Assembly: GCA_963821935.1 (NCBI GenBank)
Contig: CAWGFM010000002.1
Location: 62,001-126,000, forward strand
From: JAOUEA01 sp963821935
Lineage (GTDB): Bacteria; Actinomycetota; UBA4738; HRBIN12
DNA length: 64,000 nt
Direction: 5' to 3'
In this document: one piece after another, positions 25,333 to 34,419 of the stretch
Numbering within the stretch: the stretch's first letter is position 1
Layout of the letters: each line of letters opens with the position of its first letter
Made by a program: the position numbers and the translations under genes
The notes under the pieces: model-generated
What the model saw: the letters and a program-made list of their open reading frames with translations, nothing else
Database searches by the model: none
What the model was told of the DNA's origin: nothing

Positions 25333-27486
25333 ATGAGTCGCCGAACCGACGATCGCGACGTGGTCCTCGACATCGAGGGCATGACGTGCGCGTCGTGCGT
25401 TGCCACGATCGAGAGGGCGCTGCGATCCGTCGACGGGGTCGACGCCGCAGCGGTCAATCTGGCGACCAGGACCGCCACCGTCCAGGTCGAGACCGCAGAT
25501 CTCGGATCGCTCGTGACGGCCGTCGAGGCCGTGGGGTACGGAGCACGACGACGTGAGGGTGCCCGCGATCCCCGGGACGAAGCGCGGGGCTACGCCTCGC
25601 GGTTGATCGTGGCGGTGGCGGGCACCGTCCCGGTCCTGGCGCTCACCTTCCTGGGCGGCGATCTGGCGTGGGCGCCGGAGCTGGCCTGGATCCTCACCAC
25701 GCCGGTACTGCTCTACGGGGGGTGGCCCTTCTTCTCCTCGGCGGTCCGTTCCGCGCGTCACGGCTCGACGACGATGGATACCCTCATCGCGCTCGGCGCC
25801 GGCGCCGCCTACGTCTACAGCGTCGCCTCGCTGCTCTCCGGTGGCGGTGAGCACTACTTCGACACCGCGGCCGTCATCATCACGCTGATCCTGGTGGGCA
25901 AGGTGTTGGAGGCCCGCGCTCGCGCCAGCGCCGGCGACGCGTCGCGAGCCTTGCAGGACCGGGCGGCGAAGGTTGCCACGATCGTGGTGGATGGTCTCGA
26001 GCGGTCGATCCCGATCGCCGAGCTCCGACCGGGGCAGGTCGCCGTGGTGCGGCCAGGCGAGAAGATCCCGGCCGATGGCGTCGTGCAGGAGGGTTCGTCC
26101 TGGATCGATCTGTCGCTGCTCACGGGGGAATCGGCGCCGGTCGACGTTGGGTTCGGGGACGAGGTCGTGGGCGCATCCCTGAACGGGAACGGCCTGCTGA
26201 TGATCACCGTGACCAGCGTGGGGCCCGACACCAAGCTGGCCGGCATGGTGCGCCTGCTGGAGACCGCGCAGGGGTCGAAGGCTCCCGTCCAGCGCTTGGC
26301 GGATCGCATCTCAGCCGTGTTCGTGCCCCTCGTCATCGCGCTGTCTGCGGCGACCTTCGTCGGCTGGGTGGTTCAGGACGGTGTGAGCGTCGGCGACGCG
26401 CTGTTGCATGCGATCGCCGTCGTCATCATCGCCTGCCCCTGTGCGCTGGGGCTGGCGACGCCGGCCGCGATCATGGCGGGCACGGGTCGCGCCGCGGAGC
26501 TCGGCGTGCTGTTCAAGGGCGGAGAGGTCTTCGAACGAGCGCGCGATGCCGACGTCATCCTCCTGGACAAGACGGGCACGGTGACCGAAGGCATGATGTC
26601 GCTGACCGAGGTCGTGCCGTTCGGTCCCGATGTCGATGGCGACGACGTGCTGTCGGTGGCCGCAGCCGCGGAAACGGGATCCGAGCACCCCATCGCGCGA
26701 GCGATCGTGCTCGGCGCGAGCGACCGAGGCATCCCGGACGCGACCGACCACCGGGTGTCGCCGGGTGCCGGAGCGAGCGCGACCGTGGCTGGTCACGAGG
26801 TCCGGGTCGGACGCCCTGAGAGCCTGCCTACGGATCTGGCGGTCTCGGTGAAGCGTCTCGCAGATCGGGGGAACACGGTCGTGGCGGTGTGGCGTGACGA
26901 GACGCCCATCGGGGTCATCGGGGTGAGCGACCGTGTCAAGGTGGAAGCCGGCACCGCGGTGGGGCGCATGGAAGCCATGGGCATGGACGTGGTGATGGTC
27001 ACAGGCGATCGGCGTGCGACCGCCGAGGCCATCGCAGGGCAGGCGGGCATCTCCGAGGTCGTGGCGGAGGTCTTCCCGGAGGGCAAGGTCGACGCCGTCG
27101 AAGCGCTGCGATCGACGGGCCGCCATGTCGTCTTCGCGGGCGACGGGCTGAACGACGCGCCGGCGTTGGCAGCGGCCGACGTGGGCATCGCCATGGGGAC
27201 GGGAACCGACGTCGCCCTCGCTGCGGCCGACGTGAACCTGCTGGGCGGCACGCTCTCGTCGGTGGCAGACTCGCTCGAGCTCGCCGGCCGGACCTACCGT
27301 GTCATCACCCAGAACCTGTTCTGGGCATTCGCCTACAACGTCGTGATGATCCCGTTGGCGGTGTTCGGCTTCCTCGACCCGATGTGGGCGGCTGCCGCCA
27401 TGGCGTTGTCCAGCGTGACCGTCGTCGCCAACGCCCTGCGGTTGCGGCGGTTCCGGATCGGAGCCACCGTCCGCGCGGGCATGTGA
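25333..27486 (+). CDS. copA: P1B-1 Cu(I)-exporting ATPase
   Basis: A 717-residue copper-efflux pump. One N-terminal metal-binding domain with GMTCASC (residues 17-23), TGES near 263, the membrane CPC (ACPCALGLATP) near 368, DKTGT near 412, SEHPIARA, and GDGLNDAPAL near 603. The last membrane helices carry YN (AYNVVMIPLAV) and MALSS, completing the Cu(I) site pattern. The frame begins 7 nt after the csoR stop, so both respond to copper through the same operator. Confidence 0.95.
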   Translation: MSRRTDDRDVVLDIEGMTCASCVATIERALRSVDGVDAAAVNLATRTATVQVETADLGSLVTAVEAVGYGARRREGARDPRDEARGYASRLIVAVAGTVPVLALTFLGGDLAWAPELAWILTTPVLLYGGWPFFSSAVRSARHGSTTMDTLIALGAGAAYVYSVASLLSGGGEHYFDTAAVIITLILVGKVLEARARASAGDASRALQDRAAKVATIVVDGLERSIPIAELRPGQVAVVRPGEKIPADGVVQEGSSWIDLSLLTGESAPVDVGFGDEVVGASLNGNGLLMITVTSVGPDTKLAGMVRLLETAQGSKAPVQRLADRISAVFVPLVIALSAATFVGWVVQDGVSVGDALLHAIAVVIIACPCALGLATPAAIMAGTGRAAELGVLFKGGEVFERARDADVILLDKTGTVTEGMMSLTEVVPFGPDVDGDDVLSVAAAAETGSEHPIARAIVLGASDRGIPDATDHRVSPGAGASATVAGHEVRVGRPESLPTDLAVSVKRLADRGNTVVAVWRDETPIGVIGVSDRVKVEAGTAVGRMEAMGMDVVMVTGDRRATAEAIAGQAGISEVVAEVFPEGKVDAVEALRSTGRHVVFAGDGLNDAPALAAADVGIAMGTGTDVALAAADVNLLGGTLSSVADSLELAGRTYRVITQNLFWAFAYNVVMIPLAVFGFLDPMWAAAAMALSSVTVVANALRLRRFRIGATVRAGM

Positions 27487-27498
27487 GAATCTGCCTCC

Positions 27499-28326
27499 AT
27501 GTACCTCGACCCTCCCAGCCCCTCGGCCGCCGTGACGACGCAGGTGGTGGATGTCACCGACGCAACCTTCGAACAGGTCGTCATCGAGGGCTCCAAGGAA
27601 CGACCGGTGGTGGTGGACATGTGGGCGTCGTGGTGCGCGCCGTGCCGAACCCTGGGCCCCACGCTGGAGAAGGTCGCCGCCGAGCGAGATGGGGCGTTCC
27701 TGCTCGCCAAGCTGGACGTCGATGCCAACGCGGTGGGCAATGCACTCCTGCAGGCGGTCCGGAGCCAAGGCATCCCGACGGTGGTGGCGTTCCGCGACGG
27801 GGAGCCGGTCAGCATGTTCATCGGCGCGTATCCGGAGGAAGAGGTCAACAAGTTCGTCGATGAGCTGATGCCCTCGGACTCCGAGGTCGAGGTCGAAGAG
27901 GCGTCGAGTCAGGAAGCTGCCGGCGATCTCGAGGACGCCGAGGCCGGGTACCGCGAAATGCTCGAACGCGAGCCCGGCGCTCGAGACGCATCGATCGGCC
28001 TCGCGCGCATCCTGGTGACCCGTGGCGAAATGGAGGGCGCGCGTGCACTCGCAGAGCCGCTGCTGCCCGACGCAGAGGCCGCCCATGTCATGGCCCAGGT
28101 CCGGGTCGCTGCGTGGGCAGAGCTCGCTCCGGACACGCCGCTGGATCGAGCGAAAGTCCTCGCTGGTCGCGGTAGCGCCCGAGACGCCCTCGACGCGATG
28201 CTGGCATCCTTCGACGAGGACCCCTCCGCGACGCGCGAAGCCATGGTCGAGCTGTTCACCGCGCTGGGAGCCGAGGACCCGGTCGCAGCGGAGTATCGGC
28301 CGAAGCTGGCCTCGCGCCTGTTCTGA
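27499..28326 (+). CDS. Thioredoxin-TPR protein (CnoX/YbbN-like)
   Basis: A 275-residue protein with an N-terminal thioredoxin domain (WCAPC, Cys46 and Cys49, and the cis-Pro in QGIPTVV) and a C-terminal helical TPR-like half (EDAEAGYREMLEREPGARDA). This matches CnoX/YbbN co-chaperones, which guard unfolded proteins during oxidative stress. Here the CxxC is intact, so redox activity is plausible. No signal peptide is seen. It starts 12 nt after copA and may be co-transcribed, giving copper and thiol stress protection together. Confidence 0.85.
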   Translation: MYLDPPSPSAAVTTQVVDVTDATFEQVVIEGSKERPVVVDMWASWCAPCRTLGPTLEKVAAERDGAFLLAKLDVDANAVGNALLQAVRSQGIPTVVAFRDGEPVSMFIGAYPEEEVNKFVDELMPSDSEVEVEEASSQEAAGDLEDAEAGYREMLEREPGARDASIGLARILVTRGEMEGARALAEPLLPDAEAAHVMAQVRVAAWAELAPDTPLDRAKVLAGRGSARDALDAMLASFDEDPSATREAMVELFTALGAEDPVAAEYRPKLASRLF

Positions 28327-28344
28327 GCTGACCCTGACTGCGGC

Positions 28345-30333
28345 TCAGTCGAACACGAACAGCCCTCGCGAGGACCACTGCCGGGCGTCGACGCCGGGCC
28401 CGCTGACCTGGACCACCGGTCCGGTCGGGGTGCTGCCGTTCCACGCGACCCGGTACAAGCGGTCATCACTCGTTGCGTACAGCATCGTGTCGTCGGACAT
28501 CGTCATGCCGCGCACCGTGCTCCACGGAACGCCGTCTCCCGTGCTGGCGACGAACAGGCTGGCGCCGATCGTCTGGCTCTCGGGCGTGAAGTAGCGGTAG
28601 TAGAGACGGTTGTCTCCCGACACGGTGTAGTAGATGCGACCGTCGTCGTAGAACATGCCCGTGGCGTTGGCGATCTGCGTGGTCAGTGCCGGGACGCGTG
28701 TCGTGGTTCCAGGGATCAGGAACGAGCTGGGCGGTTGCACGTCGAGCCCGTTGAGGGGCACCGGGTTCTCCGAGCCCGCCGTGGCGCCGTTGAAGGTGCG
28801 CCAGTAGATTCGACCGTCCGTCGAGCCGTAGTAGATGCGCCCGTCGATCGCGAACGCTCCACGCGCCGAACGCCAATCGATCCCGGGGGTGGCCAGAGTG
28901 TCGTCGGCCCCGAAGGTCGTCAGGTTGTAGGAGCGCCGACCCAAGAATCCGTTCGCGTTGTTGCCTTGATCGTCGATGTTGTACAGGTCGTTGGGCAGGC
29001 CGTAGGTCTCCGGGGGCACGAGTGCGTCGCCACCCGCCAGGGGGAACAGAGCCAGCTTCTGATGGAACTCGCCCCCAGCATGGTCCGTGTCGCTGCCCAT
29101 GAACACGCCGTCCTGCGTGCCGACGATGTCCATGATCCCGATGCCTCGCTCGTGCGTGGGATCCCACGAGAGCGGAAGGCCGTTGAGCGGGTCCAGCGCC
29201 GCGATGCCTTCCCGCACGACGGCCCCCGGCCCGGCCGTGTCACCGCGATACGGGTTGTTGACCCACCGGAAGTGGCCGCCCACGTAGATCGCGTGCCCCG
29301 TCGTCGCGACCGCCCAGGTGGTGTCGCCGCCGGTCGCGTTGATCCAGGCGGGCGCCTGGTTCGGCCCGGTCGACGTGAGGTCCCAGCGGCTCAGCGTGTC
29401 GCACAGGCGGTTGGCGCGGAAGGCTCCGGTCGTGCCCAAGATGAAGTAGCTGCCGTCTGGGGAGATGTCGATGTCGCGCAGCCATGTGTTGAACGCTGGT
29501 GAGCACCATGTCGTGGGCGGTGTGGCGTACACGGGGGTCAAGCTCGTCTGCCAACTCGAGACGGTGGCCGGTGACGTCGTCAGGTCCAGCACGGCGATCT
29601 GACTGCGAGGCAGGCCCGCGACCCTGCTGAACGAGCCGATCGCGACCAACTTCGAGCCGTTGGGCGTGACGTCGACGTGGGGCACCCCCATGGTGCCTCG
29701 CTCGGGATCGGTGAACGGAAGGTTCAGGTTGGCGTCGACGGCGCCTGTGTTCGGGTTGAGACGAGCGAGGCCCGATCGCGCGACCCCTTTGATCTTCGTG
29801 AACTTACCGGAGACGTAGAGCCATGGACCGTTGGCCACGACATCGAGCACGAGTGCGCTCGCATTGGCCTTGAAACCCGTCACGAGCGATCCATCCGCAA
29901 GGTTGACACGCGCCACCTTCTTGTAGGCCGCGCCGTTGACCGTGGTGAAGTTGCCACCCATGAACACCGACTGTCCACCGGGTCCGGGGGCCAGGGCTTC
30001 CACATAGTTGTTCAGTTGCGGGACGAAGTTCTGGTCGATGGCACCCGTGTCCACGTCGTAGGCGAACACGTACGGGCGGTCGAGGATCGTCTGGTTGTTG
30101 ACCCGGCGGATCTGCGTGAACGTGCCGCCCACGATCACCGTGTCACCCATCTGGATGATCGCGTTGACCTGTCCGTCGAGCACCTGCGGGGTGTTGTCGG
30201 ACGGATCGGGGTTGGCCACCACCGGTTGCTCGACCTGGACCGCCATCGACGAGATCGGAAGACCTGCCACGAACATGAGGGTGGCGACCAACACGGGCAT
30301 GACCCGTCGAGCGGCAAAGGCACGTCGTTTCAC
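28345..30333 (-). CDS. Secreted beta-propeller protein
   Basis: A 662-residue exported protein: Lys/Arg-rich start, a hydrophobic core, and signal cleavage likely after SSMA. The first 430 residues hold repeated beta-blades such as VIVGGTFTQI, VFMGGNFTTV, LYVSGKFTKI and IYVGGHFRWV. These are the delta-60/DUF5122 type of propeller. The C-terminal part has RIYYGSTDGRIYWR and RLYYRYF blades of a different spacing. A GTG at 30333 follows AAGGAG by 9 nt. It lies at the edge of the exopolysaccharide locus and may bind glycan or surface material, which is inference. Confidence 0.75.
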   Translation of the reverse strand: MKRRAFAARRVMPVLVATLMFVAGLPISSMAVQVEQPVVANPDPSDNTPQVLDGQVNAIIQMGDTVIVGGTFTQIRRVNNQTILDRPYVFAYDVDTGAIDQNFVPQLNNYVEALAPGPGGQSVFMGGNFTTVNGAAYKKVARVNLADGSLVTGFKANASALVLDVVANGPWLYVSGKFTKIKGVARSGLARLNPNTGAVDANLNLPFTDPERGTMGVPHVDVTPNGSKLVAIGSFSRVAGLPRSQIAVLDLTTSPATVSSWQTSLTPVYATPPTTWCSPAFNTWLRDIDISPDGSYFILGTTGAFRANRLCDTLSRWDLTSTGPNQAPAWINATGGDTTWAVATTGHAIYVGGHFRWVNNPYRGDTAGPGAVVREGIAALDPLNGLPLSWDPTHERGIGIMDIVGTQDGVFMGSDTDHAGGEFHQKLALFPLAGGDALVPPETYGLPNDLYNIDDQGNNANGFLGRRSYNLTTFGADDTLATPGIDWRSARGAFAIDGRIYYGSTDGRIYWRTFNGATAGSENPVPLNGLDVQPPSSFLIPGTTTRVPALTTQIANATGMFYDDGRIYYTVSGDNRLYYRYFTPESQTIGASLFVASTGDGVPWSTVRGMTMSDDTMLYATSDDRLYRVAWNGSTPTGPVVQVSGPGVDARQWSSRGLFVFD

Positions 30334-30446
30334 CGGTGGGTACTCCTTCGGGTTTCGCACGTTGGGGACCGGGGGCAGGGGACTGGTGTCCCCCGAACAG
30401 TACCGACCGACTCCTGGAGGGGCTACGGCCGAAAGGCTCGTGGGTC

Positions 30447-31397
30447 CTAGGTCTTGTGGTCCCGCGCGCGCAGGTCGTAGCCGTACCGGAGCAGGAGCGG
30501 CGCGGTCAGCACCGTCACGCCGGCGCGCGACGCCGGTGCCAGCTGCTCACGCCAGGCTTCGTCCAGGCGCACCCGCAGCGGACCTTCGCTGAAGCGCATC
30601 GGGTTGCCGTCCACGGTGTGGTTCGTCGACAGGTCCGCCGTGTCCTGCCGAAGGAAGTCCACCGACTCTGGCAGTCCCGCGAACCGGAGGACCCGGCGGA
30701 TGTTCCTGGCGGGATCGGTGGCGAGATCTTCGTACCGGAGGAACAGGTATGGGGTGGAGGTCATCGAGATGAAACCCGAGAGCCCGTTGTACATGAGGTA
30801 GCGGCCGCTGGCGGACACGACTCCGTACCGGATCATGTCGTCGGCGTCGCCGGTCGAATCCGTCCTGGTGACCGACTTCTGCCACGAGTAGACGACGCCC
30901 CGGCTGTCACGCACCAGGTGGAGGAAACGCAGATCGATCGTGGGGATCCGTCGCAGCAGGAATGCGTAGGAGGGGATCTTCGTGGAATCGACGATGGTGT
31001 TCGCGCCCGAGATCTCGGCGATGGCGCCGTAGAGCGTCGCCGTCGCCTGCGAGTACTCCCGAAGTTCGCTCGTCTCGAGCGAGCGTGTCGCGAGCAGTGG
31101 GGTGGTCCACGGGCGATCGAACCGCATCCTGAGGCGATGCAGGTGCTGAGCCTGGACCTGCGTCCAGCCGCCGAAGGCCCGGGCGCCGACCTCCGTCCAG
31201 AACGGGCACTCCCCGAAGGGCTCGCCACAACCGCAGCGACGGTTCTCGAGCACGCCCCGGAGCCAGATGTCCCGCATCTCTCCGACCGAGAAGGTGTCCG
31301 GAACCTGACCCAGCAGCCGGTCCAGCAGCGTGCTCCCGCTGCGGCCCCAGCCGCCGACGTAGAGGACGATCGCGCGAGCGGGGCTGCCCGTGGTCAC
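30447..31397 (-). CDS. Sulfotransferase (GCGC-Cys subfamily), copy 1
   Basis: A 316-residue PAPS-dependent sulfotransferase. The 5'-phosphosulfate loop is GRSGSTLLDRLLGQ and the 3'-phosphate site is HLVRDSRGVVYSW. It has the motif CGCGxxFxxCPFWxEVG then AFGGW at residues about 53-77, shared with the copies at 33406 and 40386. The C-terminal NHTVDGNPMRF is also shared. The substrate is presumably the glycan made by the neighbouring genes. It follows the Wzz-kinase gene on the same strand by 18 nt. Confidence 0.88.
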   Translation of the reverse strand: MTTGSPARAIVLYVGGWGRSGSTLLDRLLGQVPDTFSVGEMRDIWLRGVLENRRCGCGEPFGECPFWTEVGARAFGGWTQVQAQHLHRLRMRFDRPWTTPLLATRSLETSELREYSQATATLYGAIAEISGANTIVDSTKIPSYAFLLRRIPTIDLRFLHLVRDSRGVVYSWQKSVTRTDSTGDADDMIRYGVVSASGRYLMYNGLSGFISMTSTPYLFLRYEDLATDPARNIRRVLRFAGLPESVDFLRQDTADLSTNHTVDGNPMRFSEGPLRVRLDEAWREQLAPASRAGVTVLTAPLLLRYGYDLRARDHKT

Positions 31398-31415
31398 GCG
31401 CTCGTCGTGTTCCGG

Positions 31416-33179
31416 CTACTTGCCGGAACGGCCGCGCGGTCGTGAGCCGCGGGTGACGGGGCGGAGCTCCTTGGCTTTCTCTGCCCCGTCGACCGATGCC
31501 GGTGGCTCTGCGACCGGGCGTGACTTCTTGGTCGACGCCGCGGCCGCCTTCGCAGCGGCCTCCTGCTCACGGTGCTTCCGCTTGCTGGTGCGCTTGGGCT
31601 TGGTCTTGGTCTTGCGCTTGCGCCCGAACCGCCGCTTGTCCGTGTCGGGTCCGTAGCCGTACGAGTAGGCCCCTCGCGCCGCAGCGACGTCGTTGATGAC
31701 GGCCCCACCCAGCACACCGCCGACCTGGGCCAGCGAGTCCATCGACTCGACGAACAGGCTCCGCTTGGTCTTCTCGGCCCTGGCCACCATGATGACGCAG
31801 TCCACGAACGGGGCGATCGTGACCGTGTCGGCGATACCCAGCACCGGCGGGCAGTCGATCAGGATGAAGTCGTACTTCTCGCGCTCGCGACGGATCAGCT
31901 CGCGCATCGCCTGCGACTGCAGGATCTCGGCGGGCCGCGCCGCCGGTGCCCCGCTGGACAGCAGCACCAGGTTGGGGGCCACGGTCTGGATCGCGTTGCC
32001 GAACCGCACCTCGCCCAGCAGCACCTCGGCCAGCCCGATGTCGTTCGCCTTGCCGAAGAACCGGTGAAGGCTGGGACGTCGCAGGTCGGCGGACATCACC
32101 AGGACCCGTTTGTCGGCATGCGACAGTGCCGCGGCCAGGTTCGCGGCGGTGGTGGACTTGCCGTCGCCCAGCACAGGGCTCGCGATCGCGAACACGGAGT
32201 CGCCCGATTGGCGCCGCATCGCCATCACGGACGTGCGCAGGGTTCGATAGGCCTCCGCCGCGGGGCTTCGTGGCTGTTCCTCGGTGACCAGCACCGCACG
32301 GTCTCCGCCGCCGACGAGCGCCGCTCGTGGGATGGTTGCCAGCACGGTCGTGAGGCTCTCGAGGTCCCCACGGTCACCCACCTTGTCGTCCACACGGTCC
32401 CGAACGAAGGCCACGACGATACCCAGGAACAACCCCAGCACCAGACCCATCGCGAGGTTGAGCTTGTGATTGGGGCTCGAGGGCGCTGGGGGCGGGGTGG
32501 CAGGAAGGATGGAGGTCCCCGCTTCCTCGGGGACCGCGGGGATCTGCAGGTACTGCAGGTCCAGCAGATCGAGCCGCCCCTCGAGCACGTCTCGCTCGTC
32601 CAGTTTTTCCTGATAGATCGGGTCGTCCTCAGCAAGCTCGTCCAGTCGGTCGTTCACGGCCCTGAGTTCGTCTTGGATCGGGATGCGCTGTGCGTCGATC
32701 ACGGCGCGCTGGCTGTCGAGCACCTCGATGGCTCGATCCTGTTTGAACTCCAGGTACGCGGCCGCGAAGGCGTTGGCTCCGTCTGCCGCTTCCTTGGGTG
32801 TGGGGGCGTCGAACATGACGTCGAGCACCAGGGTCTCCGGTGTGATCTCCACGGAGACTTGCTTGAGCAAGGTCGGGATCGGGACCTCGGACCCCAGCGT
32901 GGCGGCCGCGTCCTTGGCGACCGTGGCCGAGGTCACGACGCGAGCCTCGGTCTCCAGGCTCACCAGCTGGTCGGGGCGGAGCTGTGACGAGCTGACCTGC
33001 GGCTGCAGCAGGATCTCGTTGACGCCCGTGTAGACGGGGTCCGCGGTGAAGGAATACGCGAGCGCGAGACCGGTGAACAGGACCGTGAATGCCAGGATCA
33101 ACCACTTGCGCCGGCTGAGGACGGCGACGTACTCCCTCAGATCGACCGAGTCATCGGTCTGAGGACTGGATGCCACCAT
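31416..33179 (-). CDS. Polysaccharide co-polymerase fused to BY-kinase (Wzz/CpsCD-like)
   Basis: A 587-residue membrane protein controlling exopolysaccharide chain length. The N-terminal Wzz domain is flanked by helices at about residues 25-45 and 233-255, with a coiled periplasm-side region between. The cytoplasmic ATPase has Walker A SPVLGDGKSTTAANLA, Walker A' MSADLRRPS and Walker B FILIDCPPV. The tail is short of tyrosines (only a YSYGYG cluster near residue 505) and ends in a long Lys/Arg-rich stretch, so autophosphorylation would be limited. AGGAG lies 6 nt before the ATG. Confidence 0.92.
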   Translation of the reverse strand: MVASSPQTDDSVDLREYVAVLSRRKWLILAFTVLFTGLALAYSFTADPVYTGVNEILLQPQVSSSQLRPDQLVSLETEARVVTSATVAKDAAATLGSEVPIPTLLKQVSVEITPETLVLDVMFDAPTPKEAADGANAFAAAYLEFKQDRAIEVLDSQRAVIDAQRIPIQDELRAVNDRLDELAEDDPIYQEKLDERDVLEGRLDLLDLQYLQIPAVPEEAGTSILPATPPPAPSSPNHKLNLAMGLVLGLFLGIVVAFVRDRVDDKVGDRGDLESLTTVLATIPRAALVGGGDRAVLVTEEQPRSPAAEAYRTLRTSVMAMRRQSGDSVFAIASPVLGDGKSTTAANLAAALSHADKRVLVMSADLRRPSLHRFFGKANDIGLAEVLLGEVRFGNAIQTVAPNLVLLSSGAPAARPAEILQSQAMRELIRREREKYDFILIDCPPVLGIADTVTIAPFVDCVIMVARAEKTKRSLFVESMDSLAQVGGVLGGAVINDVAAARGAYSYGYGPDTDKRRFGRKRKTKTKPKRTSKRKHREQEAAAKAAAASTKKSRPVAEPPASVDGAEKAKELRPVTRGSRPRGRSGK

Positions 33180-33392
33180 GCGCCGCTCCTGGACCGTTGA
33201 CCGCGTGAAGTCTGGTGTCTCGCGGGCTTGTCTGTTGGGTTCGATGTGTTGAGTCTACGTGCCCCATCCAGCCCACCTCAATCGTCCATCGTGCTGAAGT
33301 CGTGGGGAAAGACCTAGGTTCACAGGCTGTGACCCGGCACCTGCCAGCGGGGTGTAGGGCTTTCGTTCGTTCCCGGCCTCGGGCGCAGAGCC

Positions 33393-33398
33393 TACACT
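33393..33398 (+). promoter_or_regulatory. -10 box TACACT of the exopolysaccharide operon, leaderless
   Basis: TACACT lies 7 nt before the GTG at 33406, which begins a seven-gene overlapping run. No ribosome site is present. Confidence 0.55.
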
Positions 33399-33405
33399 GC
33401 ATCGG

Positions 33406-34419
33406 GTGCGAACCCCCACGCCGTTTCCTCACGATGCCCCTGCGCCCGAACCAGCCTCGGCCGCCGATGGCGTGCATCCGACGACCGCCGTGACCTACAT
33501 CGGAGGATGCCAGCGCAGCGGCAGCACGATGCTCGATCGATTCCTGGGGCAGGTGCCCGGCTACGTCTCAGCCGGCGAGGTGGTGCATCTGTGGACGCGA
33601 GGTTTGCAGCGGAACGAATCCTGTGGTTGCGGCGAACCGTTCCGGTCATGTCCGTTCTGGGTGGAGGTGGGCCGTCAGGCGTTCGGTGGATGGGACTCGA
33701 TCGACGTCGACGCCATGATCGACCTGCAGCGCCGCGTCGATCGAACGCGGTACATCCCGCTCATGGTCGTGCCCGGCCTCTCGTCCGGATACCGACGTTC
33801 GCTGGCCGCCTACCGCTCGGTGCTCGGCCGGCTCTTCGCCGCGATCGGCGGCGTCGGTGGGGGTGTCGTCATCGATTCCTCCAAGCACGCGTCCACCGCG
33901 TTCCTGTTGCGAGGGATGCGTGAGCTCGACCTGGGCATCGTGCATCTGGTTCGTGATAGCCGTGGGGTGACCTACTCCCTGATGAAGCAGGTTCGCCGGC
34001 CCGAGGGCAGCGGCGCAGCGAGCTATATGTACCGCTCCGGCCCGGTGCGATCCGGCATCGACTGGCTCACCATCAACGCGCTGTTCCACGTGGTGGGCCG
34101 GCGGACCACACCGGTTCGCCGGGCGCGGTACGAGGACCTCGCACGTGACCCCGCCGGCGTGCTCGGCGAACTGATCGAACGTGACGGGCAGACCCGTGTG
34201 GGGGTGGTCGATCGATTGAGCTTCCTGGACGGCAACCGCGCGATGCTGGGCGTCGACCACACGGTCGCCGGGAACCCGATCCGGTTCTCGCGCCAGGAGT
34301 TCACCGTTCGGCAGGATGACGAGTGGCGGCAGGCGCTTCCGGCGTGGGCGCGGCGCGTCACCACGCTCGTCACGTGGCCGCTGCTGCTGGTCTACCGCTA
34401 CCCCGTGGTGCCTCGATGA
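33406..34419 (+). CDS. Sulfotransferase (GCGC-Cys subfamily), copy 2
   Basis: A 337-residue paralogue of the genes at 30447 and 40386. It has QRSGSTMLDRFLGQVPG (phosphosulfate loop), the CGCGEPF...CPFW Cys motif, VVIDSSKHASTAFLL and HLVRDSRGVTYS (3'-phosphate site). The C-terminal half is less conserved with copy 1 and lies next to the C-terminal VDHTVAGNPIRF. It is the first gene of the operon, and its stop overlaps the next start (ATGA). Confidence 0.88.
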   Translation: MRTPTPFPHDAPAPEPASAADGVHPTTAVTYIGGCQRSGSTMLDRFLGQVPGYVSAGEVVHLWTRGLQRNESCGCGEPFRSCPFWVEVGRQAFGGWDSIDVDAMIDLQRRVDRTRYIPLMVVPGLSSGYRRSLAAYRSVLGRLFAAIGGVGGGVVIDSSKHASTAFLLRGMRELDLGIVHLVRDSRGVTYSLMKQVRRPEGSGAASYMYRSGPVRSGIDWLTINALFHVVGRRTTPVRRARYEDLARDPAGVLGELIERDGQTRVGVVDRLSFLDGNRAMLGVDHTVAGNPIRFSRQEFTVRQDDEWRQALPAWARRVTTLVTWPLLLVYRYPVVPR

